Of a DNA stretch of 64,000 nt, positions 51,275 to 59,579 are shown one piece after another. Position 1 is the first letter of the stretch. Each line of letters begins with the position of its first letter. The position numbers and the translations under genes are program-made. The stretch is from NCBI RefSeq assembly GCF_007786445.1, contig NZ_VNJI01000001.1, positions 62,001 through 126,000 on the forward strand. Direction: 5' to 3'. The notes beneath the pieces were generated by a model. That model did no database searches. It worked only from the letters and a program-made list of their open reading frames with translations, and had not been told where the DNA came from. This DNA comes from Paenibacillus cremeus. GTDB taxonomy: Bacteria; Bacillota; Bacilli; Paenibacillales; NBRC-103111.

Positions 51275-52426
51275 ATGGCAACGATTCAACTGGGAATTAT
51301 TATGAACGGTGTTACCGGCCGGATGGGGACGAATCAGCATTTGATCCGCTCCATTGTAGCGATTCGCAAGCAGGGTGGCGTAGCGCTGGCCAATGGCGAT
51401 GTCATTATGCCTGACCCGATTCTAGTAGGCCGACAAGAGAGCAAGCTTCGCGCGCTCGCTGAGGCGCATGGCATTGAGCGCTGGAGCACGAACTTAGACG
51501 AATGCTTGCAGGACTCATACAATCAAGTTTATTTTGACTCGCAGACGACCGTGCTCCGCGCGGAGAGCATTAAGAAAGCGATTGCCGCAGGCAAGCACAT
51601 TTATTGCGAAAAACCGACCGCCGACAGCTTGGAGGGCTCGCTGGAGCTTGCAAGACTGGCGCGTGAAGCGGGCGTGAAAAACGGCGTCGTGCAGGATAAG
51701 CTGTTCCTGCCGGGCCTGATCAAGCTGAAGCGTTTGGTGGACTCCGGATTTTTCGGACGCATCCTGTCGGTTCGCTTGGAGTTCGGCTATTGGGTATTCG
51801 AAGGGGATTGGCAGACTTGCCAGCGTCCGTCCTGGAATTACCGCAAGGAAGACGGCGGCGGCATTATCGTCGATATGTTCGCGCACTGGCGGTATGTGCT
51901 GGATAACCTGTTCGGCGAGGTTCAATCCGTTTCTTGCTTGGGTGTAACCCATGTGCCTCAGCGTGTGGATGAGCAAGGCAAGCCGTACGACTGCACAGCG
52001 GATGACGCGGCTTATGCTACGTTCGTATTGGACGGCGGCATCGTGGTGCAGGCGAACTCGTCCTGGACGACTCGCGTAAACCGGGATGAGCTCGTTACGA
52101 TTCATGTTGATGGCATGAACGGCAGCGCGGTTGCAGGACTTCGGGAGTGCAAAACGCAGCACCGCGTCAACACGCCGAAGCCGGTGTGGAACCCGGATAT
52201 CCCGAATCCGTTCAACTTCCTCGAGCAATGGGAGCAGGTGCCGGACAATCAAGTGTTCGACAACGGGTTCAAAATTCAGTGGGAGCTGTTCCTCAAGCAC
52301 ATCGTGACCGATTCGGAATTCCGTTGGGATCTGCTCGAGGGTGCTAAAGGCACGCAGCTGGCGGAGCTGGGTCTGCAATCGTGGCATGAGCGCCGCTGGA
52401 TCGATATTCCTGAGCTGAAAATCTAA
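51275..52426 (+). CDS. Gfo/Idh/MocA-family oxidoreductase
   Basis: The 383-residue NAD(P)-dependent enzyme begins LGIIMNGVTGRMGTNQHL, a Rossmann variant of the family, then has SQTTVLRAESIKKAI, CEKPTADSLEGSLE with the catalytic Lys-Pro, and GGGIIVDMFAHWRYVLDNLFG. It is the first of three genes with a DUF993 enzyme and a TIM-barrel isomerase, so the pathway probably oxidises and cleaves a sugar acid or cyclitol. GAGGGG precedes the ATG. Confidence 0.9.
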   Translation: MATIQLGIIMNGVTGRMGTNQHLIRSIVAIRKQGGVALANGDVIMPDPILVGRQESKLRALAEAHGIERWSTNLDECLQDSYNQVYFDSQTTVLRAESIKKAIAAGKHIYCEKPTADSLEGSLELARLAREAGVKNGVVQDKLFLPGLIKLKRLVDSGFFGRILSVRLEFGYWVFEGDWQTCQRPSWNYRKEDGGGIIVDMFAHWRYVLDNLFGEVQSVSCLGVTHVPQRVDEQGKPYDCTADDAAYATFVLDGGIVVQANSSWTTRVNRDELVTIHVDGMNGSAVAGLRECKTQHRVNTPKPVWNPDIPNPFNFLEQWEQVPDNQVFDNGFKIQWELFLKHIVTDSEFRWDLLEGAKGTQLAELGLQSWHERRWIDIPELKI

Positions 52427-52509
52427 TTCAAATGCGGACAGCTGACTGCATCGCACTTTGTTTCTTGAGAGCGGTGCAGCAGCTGCCCTATAGAGGAGGA
52501 CGTTACACG

Positions 52510-53673
52510 ATGGCATCCACCATTAAGCTGCCGCGATCGGACGGCTCGAGCTATATGTATGAGTTTTTGCAATCGGAGCCGCTGCCGCCGGCCAAAGGGA
52601 AATTCCAAAGCCGTACCGCATTCTCTGCGGCTCATGTCGTCTGCAACCCGTGGGCGGATAAAGATCCGCTAACCCACGCGCAAATCGACTTTCAGGCGAC
52701 GATGGCCTACCGCCATCATCTGTGGTCGCTCGGCTTTGCCGTCGCCGAGGCGATGGATACGGCTCAGCGCGGGATGGGTCTGGACTACCTGCGAGCGAAG
52801 GAGCTGATCCGCCATTCCATTACAGAGGCCAAATCAGTTGGCGGGCAAGTGGCTTCCGGAGCAGGTACAGATCATCTGCTGCCGCGTCCAGGTCTGACGC
52901 TTGAAGAAGTAGAGGCGGCGTACGAGGAGCAATGTGCTTATATTGAAGGGCTCGGCGGTCAGATCATCCTGATGGCCAGCCGCGCGCTCGCGGCCTGCGC
53001 CAAAGGGCCGGAGGACTACGAGCGGGTGTACGGCAAAATTTTGCGTCAAGTCTCGCAGCCGGTCATTCTGCACTGGCTCGGCGATATGTTCGATCCACAG
53101 CTGGCTGGCTACTGGGGGCATAAGGATATCGACGCGGCGATGGAGGTTTGCCTGCGCATCATCCGTGACAATGCCGATAAGATCGACGGTATCAAAATCT
53201 CGCTGCTCGACGCCTCCAAAGAAATCGAGATGCGCCGCAGGCTGCCGGAAGGCGTCCGGATGTATACCGGCGACGATTTCAACTATCCCGAGTTGATCCG
53301 CGGGGATGAGCAAGGGTTCAGCCATGCGCTGCTCGGCATCTTCAGCGCGATCGGACCTGTCGCTTCGGAAGCGCTGCACCAGCTGGATGCAGGGAACATC
53401 AGCCGCTACCATGAGCTGATGGATAAGACGCTGCCGTTGTCGCGCCATATTTTCCAAACGCCAACGTTCGCCTACAAGACCGGTATTGTGTTCATGGCCT
53501 ATCTGAACGGGCATCAATCCCACTTCCGGATGCTGGGCGGAGCCGAGGGCGCGAGAAGCGCCATCCACTTGTCCGATCTGTTCGTGCTGGCAGATCAAGC
53601 CGGGTTGTTAGTGGATCCGGAGCTCGCGGCGAAGCGGATGAACCTCATATTGTCCTTGTCCGGCATGGAATAA
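52510..53673 (+). CDS. DUF993 (dihydrodipicolinate-synthase-like) protein
   Basis: The 387-residue protein has the DUF993 text: FSAAHVVCNPWADKDP, HHLWSLGFAVAEAMDTAQRGMGLDY, GAGTDHLLPRPGLTLEEVE, QPVILHWLGDMFDPQLAGYWG and KIDGIKISLLDASKEIEMR. These fit a TIM-barrel aldolase in which the lysine in the last block is a Schiff-base candidate. It is the second gene of the operon. Exact substrate is unknown. ATG 52510 with GAGGAGG is preferred to the earlier ATG in the open frame. Confidence 0.88.
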   Translation: MASTIKLPRSDGSSYMYEFLQSEPLPPAKGKFQSRTAFSAAHVVCNPWADKDPLTHAQIDFQATMAYRHHLWSLGFAVAEAMDTAQRGMGLDYLRAKELIRHSITEAKSVGGQVASGAGTDHLLPRPGLTLEEVEAAYEEQCAYIEGLGGQIILMASRALAACAKGPEDYERVYGKILRQVSQPVILHWLGDMFDPQLAGYWGHKDIDAAMEVCLRIIRDNADKIDGIKISLLDASKEIEMRRRLPEGVRMYTGDDFNYPELIRGDEQGFSHALLGIFSAIGPVASEALHQLDAGNISRYHELMDKTLPLSRHIFQTPTFAYKTGIVFMAYLNGHQSHFRMLGGAEGARSAIHLSDLFVLADQAGLLVDPELAAKRMNLILSLSGME

Positions 53674-53708
53674 CCTTATTTTAGCTAGCGTAAAGGAGAT
53701 TGGCTGCT

Positions 53709-54530
53709 ATGGAAATGATCGGATCTACGGATCGGTTAAGCTTAAATCAGATCACCACGGAGCGCTGGACGCTGCAGGAGGCGGTCGAGGGCTGCGCGAG
53801 AGCGGGCATCGGCTGGATCGCGCCTTGGCGCAACCGCGTAGCGGAAGCGGGGCTGGCTCGAAGCCGGCAGCTGATCCAGGATGCGGGGCTGCGCGTGTCC
53901 AGTCTGTGCCGCGGCGGGATGTTCCCGGCGGCGACGGCGAGCGAGCGCGAAGCGCGCATCGAGGACAACCGCCGCGCGATCGAAGAAGCGGCCGAGCTGG
54001 GCGCGGAGGTGCTGGTGCTCGTCTGCGGCCCGTCCGGGACGAAGGATATCGCCGAAGCGCGCAAGCAGGTGCAGGAGGGCATCGAGCGACTCGTTCCTTA
54101 CGCTAGGGAGCACGGCGTGAAGCTTGGCATCGAGCCGCTGCACCCGATGTACGCAGCGGAGCGCTCGGTTATCTCCACGCTGAGCCAAGCGAACACGCTG
54201 GCTGAGCAGTTCGACCGGCAGGATGTAGGCGTCGTCGTCGACGTGTTCCACGTCTGGTGGGACCCTCAGCTGTATCCGGAAATCGAGCGCGCAGGTGAGC
54301 GCATTCTGGGCTTCCACGTCTCCGACTGGATCGTGCCGACGCCGGATATGCTGCTGGGCCGCGGAATGATGGGCGATGGCGTGATTGAAATTCGCAAAAT
54401 CCGCCATGCCGTAGAAGCTGCAGGGTATCGCGGGCCGATTGAGGTGGAAATTTTTAACCGTCAGATTTGGGATCAGCCTGGAGACGACGTCATTGCCTTA
54501 ATGAAAAACCGATATTTAGAGCACGTTTAA
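53709..54530 (+). CDS. Sugar phosphate isomerase/epimerase-like TIM-barrel protein
   Basis: The 273-residue protein belongs to the AP-endonuclease-2-like isomerase family. It has LGIEPLHPMYAAERSVIS with the metal Glu and His, VVVDVFHVWWDP with Asp and His, FHVSDWIVPTPD and PIEVEIFNRQIWDQPGDD with the last Glu. It isomerises or epimerises a sugar, and acts after the dehydrogenase and DUF993 aldolase. The gene ends the operon. ATG 53709 is after AAAGGAG; the earlier TTG 53700 is less likely. Confidence 0.9.
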   Translation: MEMIGSTDRLSLNQITTERWTLQEAVEGCARAGIGWIAPWRNRVAEAGLARSRQLIQDAGLRVSSLCRGGMFPAATASEREARIEDNRRAIEEAAELGAEVLVLVCGPSGTKDIAEARKQVQEGIERLVPYAREHGVKLGIEPLHPMYAAERSVISTLSQANTLAEQFDRQDVGVVVDVFHVWWDPQLYPEIERAGERILGFHVSDWIVPTPDMLLGRGMMGDGVIEIRKIRHAVEAAGYRGPIEVEIFNRQIWDQPGDDVIALMKNRYLEHV

Positions 54531-54570
54531 GAAGCTTAAGCCAAGTCCGACTAAAGGATGGTGGAGCGGG

Positions 54571-54705
54571 TTGCTCGACACGGAATTTGTTTGCCAGTAT
54601 TTGTTTTGGCCCGAGGAAGGACAGGACAGCGATGCGCAGAGGGATGCCGTGGAGCCGCAAGCCGCTCGATTCCCGGATGCAGAAGCTGAAGACGAATCTA
54701 ACTAA
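54571..54705 (+). CDS. Possible small acidic protein (44 aa)
   Basis: A 44-codon frame starts at TTG 54571 with LLDTEFVCQYLFWPEEGQ and ends AEAEDESN. GGTGGAG stands four bases before it. It is acidic and has no membrane segment. It lies in the 346-bp gap after the isomerase operon, and may be a remnant or a real small protein. I recognise no family. Confidence 0.3.
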   Translation: MLDTEFVCQYLFWPEEGQDSDAQRDAVEPQAARFPDAEAEDESN

Positions 54706-54722
54706 CGTTAGAAAATGATTTC

Positions 54723-54767
54723 CCCAGCCCACCCTTCGGCCATAGTTCGCTGAGTTGTGGGCTGGTC
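54723..54767 (+). terminator. Possible hairpin terminator
   Basis: CCAGCCCAC pairs with GTGGGCTGG across a 28-base loop containing TTCGG. There is no T tract, so this is only terminator-like. Confidence 0.4.
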
Positions 54768-54808
54768 GGCGTGTCGCTCGAATTCTACAATTTAAAAACT
54801 CACCCTTC

Positions 54809-54823
54809 GTAGCAATTTGCTAC
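54809..54823. promoter_or_regulatory. Palindrome 1 upstream of araC-type gene
   Basis: GTAGCAATTTGCTAC is a 15-bp perfect palindrome lying 53 bp upstream of the AraC-type start codon. It may be an operator or a small hairpin. Confidence 0.5.
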
Positions 54824-54834
54824 ATTGAGGAGTA

Positions 54835-54854
54835 CAATGGTACTTGTACCATTG
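54835..54854. promoter_or_regulatory. Palindrome 2 upstream of araC-type gene
   Basis: CAATGGTACTTGTACCATTG is a perfect palindrome with nine-base arms, lying just before the ribosome site of the AraC-type gene. It looks like an operator for a dimeric regulator. Confidence 0.6.
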
Positions 54855-54876
54855 AAGTGCCTTGGGGGAGTTAAGG

Positions 54877-55695
54877 ATGGAGCTCAAGATGATTGATCTG
54901 CCGGAGAATGGAATCCTGCTCTATGAAAGCAAGCATAGTGACGGCAACGTAGTGAATGAGCATCGGCATCAAATTCATCAGATTTTATATGTGATTGACG
55001 GCAACGGCACGCTCAAGCTGGATGGGGAGCATTCGGAGCTCAGGCCCGACCGGCTCGTGATGATTGTGCCGAATTCGAACCACGCGATTACCGCCGAGGA
55101 GAAGCTGACGATTCTCGTGCTGGCCTTCGATGAGCAGTCGCTGGGGCCAGTTGTGCAAAGCGAGATTTTGAGCAAACGGTTTCAGAGCTCGTCGGTACTT
55201 GCCATGAACCCGTTTATTGCGACCGAGCTGCGGCAGCTGCTGCGCAAAATGATGTTCGAGCAGGGGAGCAGCGATTCGCTCGGCGCGTGGGCGCTGCGGA
55301 TTTACTTGCAGGAAATTTTGCTGCTGCTGTCGCGGCAGAAGCCGCATGTGCCGATCACCGATTCCAACGGAATTCGGGCAGAGCGGATGCGTAAGTATAT
55401 TGACGAGCACTATTTTGAGCAGGTCACGGCCGGGGAGATCGCCTCCAGTATGGGCATCAGCGCCCGGTATGTGAATAATATTTTCAAAGATTCGTATGGG
55501 ACGACGCCGACGCAATATTTGACCGAGGTGCGGATTGGGGTGGCGAAGAAGCTGCTCTCCGAGACGGACAAGGATATTGTCACCGTCTGCTTTGAGGTCG
55601 GGTATGAGAATTTGCCTACCTTTTACCGGGCGTTTCGGAATATGGTCAAGCTGTCGCCCATGAAGTTCCGGAAACAGCAGCAGAATCAATTATAG
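54877..55695 (+). CDS. AraC-family transcriptional regulator
   Basis: The 272-residue regulator has an N-terminal cupin arm (VNEHRHQIHQILYVIDGNGTL) and a C-terminal pair of HTHs: AGEIASSMGISARYVNNIFKDSYGTTPTQYL and VTVCFEVGYENLPTFYRAF, ending KLSPMKFRKQQ. It lies between a sugar-type operon and an aldo/keto reductase, both possible targets. ATG 54877 directly follows GGGGGAGTTAAGG. Two palindromes lie upstream. Confidence 0.92.
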   Translation: MELKMIDLPENGILLYESKHSDGNVVNEHRHQIHQILYVIDGNGTLKLDGEHSELRPDRLVMIVPNSNHAITAEEKLTILVLAFDEQSLGPVVQSEILSKRFQSSSVLAMNPFIATELRQLLRKMMFEQGSSDSLGAWALRIYLQEILLLLSRQKPHVPITDSNGIRAERMRKYIDEHYFEQVTAGEIASSMGISARYVNNIFKDSYGTTPTQYLTEVRIGVAKKLLSETDKDIVTVCFEVGYENLPTFYRAFRNMVKLSPMKFRKQQQNQL

Positions 55696-55783
55696 GATGG
55701 ATGCAGAAGCAGGAGGGCCTGAGAAGCGGCTCTTTTTGCTTTTTTGGCGAAAATGGATCTGATCTGATGAGGGAGGGCTTCTT

Positions 55784-56761
55784 GTGAGAAAACGAAGCAT
55801 ACCAGGTACGGCGTTGACTCCGTCGGTCATTTGTTTGGGGTCATCGCATTTTGGCGATACGATCTCCCGCGAGCTGGCGTTTGAGCTGATGGATCGGTTT
55901 GTGGATTGGGGCGGCACGTTTCTTGATACGGCCAAGGTGTACTGCGATTGGGTGCCGGGAGAGCGGAGCCGGAGCGAAAAGATCATCGGCGAGTGGCTGA
56001 GCGCCAGAGGCAGCCGCAGTGAGGTCGTGCTGGCGACCAAAGGGGCGCATCCCGAGCTGGAGTCGATGCAGATCAGCCGTCTGAGCCGTGCAGACATTCA
56101 GTCTGACGTGGAGCAGAGCCTGCGGAATCTTCAGACGGACTACATCGACCTGTACTGGCTGCATCGCGATGATCCGGAGCGTCCGGTGGAGGACGTGATC
56201 GAGACGATGAACGAGCTGGTACGGGAGGGAAAAATCCGCTATTTCGGCTGCTCGAACTGGCGCTCACAACGGATTGAGGCGGCTCAGCAGGCGGCTGTGC
56301 GGATGGGTCTGCAGGGCTTCGTCGCCAGCCAGACCAAGTGGAGCCTCGCGTCCTACCCTCCGGCCAGCGATCCGACGCTGGTTTCCATGGACGCGAAGGA
56401 GCTCGCGTATCACCGCGAGACGGGCTTGACCGCGATCCCTTACAACGCGCAGGCGTCGGGCTTTTTCAGCGGGCGGTACCGGAGCGAGATGCTTCAGGAG
56501 CCGACGGCGGCGAACCAGAAGGTGTGGAAAATGTGCAGCGAGGACAATCTGCGGAAGCTGCGTGCGGTCGAAGCGCTCTCGGAGGAGCTGGACTTGTCGA
56601 TGACGCAGGTGGCGCTGGGCTATTTGCTCTCGCAGCCGTTCCCGGTGTTCCCGATTAGCGGCTGCAAGACGGTCGCCCAGCTGGACGATTCCTGCGCCGC
56701 CGGCGATGTGGTGCTGGATCGCGCAGCGCTGGCGGCGCTGGAGGGGAGTGCAGCGCGGTAG
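55784..56761 (+). CDS. Aldo/keto reductase
   Basis: The 325-residue NADPH-dependent oxidoreductase has the AKR tetrad region: DWGGTFLDTAKVYCDWVPG with Asp and Tyr, LATKGAHPE with Lys and YIDLYWLHRDDPE with His, plus GKIRYFGCSNW and FPISGCKT for cofactor binding. It reduces a carbonyl of a sugar or aldehyde. The GTG start has GAGGGAGGG upstream. It lies 88 bp downstream of the AraC gene, so the two may be coexpressed. Confidence 0.92.
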   Translation: MRKRSIPGTALTPSVICLGSSHFGDTISRELAFELMDRFVDWGGTFLDTAKVYCDWVPGERSRSEKIIGEWLSARGSRSEVVLATKGAHPELESMQISRLSRADIQSDVEQSLRNLQTDYIDLYWLHRDDPERPVEDVIETMNELVREGKIRYFGCSNWRSQRIEAAQQAAVRMGLQGFVASQTKWSLASYPPASDPTLVSMDAKELAYHRETGLTAIPYNAQASGFFSGRYRSEMLQEPTAANQKVWKMCSEDNLRKLRAVEALSEELDLSMTQVALGYLLSQPFPVFPISGCKTVAQLDDSCAAGDVVLDRAALAALEGSAAR

Positions 56762-56772
56762 AGCCGCGTTAA

Positions 56773-56830
56773 ATCGCCCTCGCGGTGCCGGGAGTGGCGA
56801 GTAAAGCGGAAAAAGCGCTAACTAGAGCAC
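56773..56830. repeat. Single diverged copy of the 51-bp repeat core
   Basis: The segment GGCGAGTAAAGCGGAAAAAG, with neighbouring GCGCTAACTAGAGC, resembles the arrays at 12968 and 40594. It lies between convergent genes, directly after the aldo/keto reductase stop, like the other copies. Confidence 0.55.
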
Positions 56831-57172
56831 CTAGGCCTCATATCGATCGCCGCGTGTGGGCGGATCGGAGATGACTAGAAATTCCACCTCGGCTTCCGAG
56901 GTGTTTTTCATTTGGTGCGGAACTTCGGGCGGCACCTCGCAGCCCTCGTGCGGCAAAAGATGGTGCGTCTGCCCGTCGACCTCCAGCTCTGCGGTGCCGG
57001 ACAGCACGAAGAAAAACTGCCGGGCCTGCTTATGGTAATGCCGCACCTCCTCCGTTCCCGGCGGCATGCGTTCATGGATGACGCTGAGCCCCGGCTGCTT
57101 CACGAGATACCAGCCGTCGCACTGCGCTCCCCAAAGGTAATGCTCGGCGGTCGCTTTACTGATTTTGGTCAT
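56831..57172 (-). CDS. Cupin-domain protein
   Basis: The 113-residue cupin has the two motifs: PPGTEEVRHYHKQARQFFFVLSG with its His and Glu/Gln ligands and LLPHEGCEVPPEVPHQMKNTS with the last His. It is a small single-domain cupin; the activity could be an isomerase, a dioxygenase or a binding protein. The gene overlaps the end of the EcsC-like gene by 17 bp, so both are in one transcript, EcsC first. Confidence 0.88.
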   Translation of the reverse strand: MTKISKATAEHYLWGAQCDGWYLVKQPGLSVIHERMPPGTEEVRHYHKQARQFFFVLSGTAELEVDGQTHHLLPHEGCEVPPEVPHQMKNTSEAEVEFLVISDPPTRGDRYEA

Positions 57173-58001
57173 GAGGTGGCGCCTCTCCTTCGGGATGTGA
57201 TGTCGATGCGGGCTTCAGCCAGCCGCCGTCTTCGGTCACCGCGTGCTCTCGCTGCTTGGCATGGTAGAGCCAGCGCAGCCGGAAGCAGTTCATCCCAACG
57301 CGTCCCAGCTCCTCCAGCAGGCCGTAGTTCGCCCAAGCGCCGATGACGGCCCCGATTCCGGGGACGAGCTGCAGCATTTTGCGGAGGTCGATCGTATCGC
57401 GGTATTCCTGCTGCAGCTGCCGCCAGTCGATGTGCTGCGCGTATTTGTCGGCCGGCGGAAGGGACGGCGCGGTCTCCTCCCACTCGGCGATGGTGCGAAG
57501 CAGGGCAGGACGTTTGGTTTGCCCGGAGAAGGCCAACTGAAACACATACAGAATAAACAGCCGTTCCCGGTAATCGAGCGTGGAATGGCCGTAGACGTGC
57601 GCCAGCTCGAACAGGAACTTCATTTTGATGCCGATCAGGATCGGAAAATCAGCCAATCCCAGCAGGATGCCTCCGGCTCCAGTTCCAGCTCCTTCGGCGG
57701 CGGCCAGCTTTTTATAAAAGGAAAGAAGCTCCTCTGCCCGGTGATCTCGCAATGCAAGCGTCATTGTGGTGAGCGGCTCATTTTTCGGGATATAATCCAT
57801 GCTGAACAACGCGGTCTGAACGATGCCCTTGACGGTGGCGGTGATCGTGGCATGCACCTTGTCCGGGATGACGTTGTTGATGCGGCTTTGTACGGCTTTG
57901 GAGGTCTTCTCAAGAAGGCCGGGGGGCTTCAGCAGCTCCTTCTCCCAGCGGATCAGTGCTTTGGCGACTTGCTGCTCGTAAACGGTGAGCCGCTCATTCA
58001 T
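57156..58001 (-). CDS. EcsC-family protein
   Basis: The 281-residue protein resembles EcsC of B. subtilis, named after its ABC transporter operon but without known catalytic function. It has ALIRWEKELLKPPGLLEKTSKAVQSRINNVIPDK near the N-terminus, a Gly/Ala-rich hydrophobic stretch (GAGTGAGGILLGLADFPILIG), and PGIGAVIGAWANYGLLEELGRVG. A likely soluble or peripheral membrane protein. ATG 58001, after AAGAGGTG, is the best start; an open frame extends to 58091. No ecsAB is adjacent. Confidence 0.85.
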   Translation of the reverse strand: MNERLTVYEQQVAKALIRWEKELLKPPGLLEKTSKAVQSRINNVIPDKVHATITATVKGIVQTALFSMDYIPKNEPLTTMTLALRDHRAEELLSFYKKLAAAEGAGTGAGGILLGLADFPILIGIKMKFLFELAHVYGHSTLDYRERLFILYVFQLAFSGQTKRPALLRTIAEWEETAPSLPPADKYAQHIDWRQLQQEYRDTIDLRKMLQLVPGIGAVIGAWANYGLLEELGRVGMNCFRLRWLYHAKQREHAVTEDGGWLKPASTSHPEGEAPPHDQNQ

Positions 58002-58016
58002 AGGGTTAATCACCTC

Positions 58017-58045
58017 TTGTACGGCATTCGATCTTGCTATATAAT
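58017..58045 (+). promoter_or_regulatory. Promoter of the serC T-box transcript
   Basis: TTGTAC (58017-58022) and TATAAT (58040-58045) are 17 bp apart; transcription would start near 58052, giving a leader of about 270 nt. Confidence 0.65.
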
Positions 58046-58051
58046 CATAAC

Positions 58052-58275
58052 ATAATTTCAGACCGTGACTATGCCGATGACGAGCATCCAACTCCGAGGC
58101 GTTTTCGTCAAGCGCATCCTGCTGTAATCGTTGCTGCGTGGGATGTGACCTAAGCTAACCGGCCCCGCCCGTTACCGCGGAACCAAGAGGATTGAGCCTG
58201 TACGGGCTCGGTCAAGTTGGGTGGCACCGCGAGCAAACGCTCCTCGTCCCAAACGGATGAGGGCGTTTTTTGTTT
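58052..58275 (+). promoter_or_regulatory. T-box riboswitch upstream of serC
   Basis: The invariant T-box sequence GGGTGGCACCGCG lies at 58219-58231, preceded by a stem III-like hairpin GAGCC-TGTAC-GGGCTC. The transcription terminator pairs 58235-58250 with 58255-58267 and ends TTTTTTGTTTTTTT. Uncharged tRNA should pair at the T-box bulge and prevent termination. From its target gene the specificity is probably serine; I could not fix the specifier codon by eye, although TCC triplets are present in the stem I region. Confidence 0.88.
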
Positions 58276-58322
58276 TTTTCCGTGTTGCAGTAGGGCCAAC
58301 CCACTTGAAAGGATGAAGAAGC

Positions 58323-59414
58323 ATGAGCATGGTGAGAACGTACAATTTTAACCCGGGTCCGGCGGCATTGCCTTTGGAGGTGCTGGAGCAAGCGAAGGAG
58401 GAGCTGGTGGAATATGAGGGGCGCGGCATGTCGATCACGGAAATGTCGCATCGCAGCCCGGTGTATGAGCGGGTTCACGAGGAGACGCAGGAGCTACTCC
58501 GGGAGCTGCTCCAGCTGCCGTCGACGTATCGGGTGCTGCTGATGGGCGGGGGCGCGAGTGCGCAGTTTGCGCTGCTGCCGATGAATTTTTTGACGCCGGA
58601 TCGAGCTGGGGCTTATGTGCTGACTGGGAGCTTTTCGGAAAAAGCTTACGAGGAGGCTCGCACGGTAGGGACAGCGGTGGCAGTGGCCAGCACGAAGCTG
58701 CAACAATGGGCATGTCTCCCGCAGCCGGAGGACATCGTAGTGCCGCCGGATGCCGCATATGTGCATCTGACCACGAACAACACGATCGAGGGCTCGCAAT
58801 TTACGGCGTTTCCCGAGACGGGCGAGGTGCCGCTGATCGGCGATATGACAAGCGATCTGCTGAGCCGGGACATCGAACTGAGCCCGTTTTCCATGATGTA
58901 TGCGGGCGCGCAGAAAAATCTCGGTCCTGCCGGGGTGACGGTGGTGCTCCTCCGCGAGGAGCTGCTGGAGCAGGCTTCGGAGCAGATTCCGGCGATTTTG
59001 CGCTATAAGACGTTTGCTGCGAACAACTCGCTGTACAATACGCCGCCGGTGCATGCCGTCTACATGATGCGGCTCGTGCTGCAGTGGGCGAAGCGGCAGG
59101 GAGGGGTAGCGGCGCTGGAGCAGCGTAACCGGGAGAAGGCGCGACGGATTTACGAGGTGATCGATGGGAGCGGCGGCTTTTATCAGGGTGTGATCGAGAC
59201 GCCGTACCGGTCGATGATGAACATCACTTGGCGGATGGCGAGTGAGGAGCTGGAGCAGCGGTTTGTGGCCGAGTCCGAGCAGCACGGGTTCGACGGCTTA
59301 GCCGGGCACCGGAGCGTGGGCGGCCTGCGCGCTTCGGCGTATAATGCGGTGCCGCTTGCGGCATGCGAGGCGCTGGCGGATTTTATGCGCGCGTTTCAAG
59401 AGCGGCATGGGTAG
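58323..59414 (+). CDS. serC: Phosphoserine aminotransferase
   Basis: This PLP enzyme converts 3-phosphohydroxypyruvate and glutamate to phosphoserine, and also acts in pyridoxal synthesis. The 363-residue protein starts with NFNPGPAALPLEVLEQAKEEL, then MSITEMSHRSPVYERV, LLMGGGASAQFALLPMN, TNNTIEGSQF, and the PLP lysine in YAGAQKNLGPAGVTVV. It is controlled by a T-box, so is made when charged tRNA is scarce. ATG 58323 is eight bases after GAAAGGATG. No serA or serB is adjacent. Confidence 0.96.
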   Translation: MSMVRTYNFNPGPAALPLEVLEQAKEELVEYEGRGMSITEMSHRSPVYERVHEETQELLRELLQLPSTYRVLLMGGGASAQFALLPMNFLTPDRAGAYVLTGSFSEKAYEEARTVGTAVAVASTKLQQWACLPQPEDIVVPPDAAYVHLTTNNTIEGSQFTAFPETGEVPLIGDMTSDLLSRDIELSPFSMMYAGAQKNLGPAGVTVVLLREELLEQASEQIPAILRYKTFAANNSLYNTPPVHAVYMMRLVLQWAKRQGGVAALEQRNREKARRIYEVIDGSGGFYQGVIETPYRSMMNITWRMASEELEQRFVAESEQHGFDGLAGHRSVGGLRASAYNAVPLAACEALADFMRAFQERHG

Positions 59415-59579
59415 GGTGAGTGGGGCGTGAAGGCTGAACGGCTGAATGGGACGAACGGTGAACCGATTGACACTAAGTCGTAAGGTGTGGTTGGTGGGTG
59501 CATTTTTGCGGGTAATGGGGTATAATACAGGAACTAATGTTCTTGTTTTAGCATCGCACCAAACCACAGGAGGACGAGC

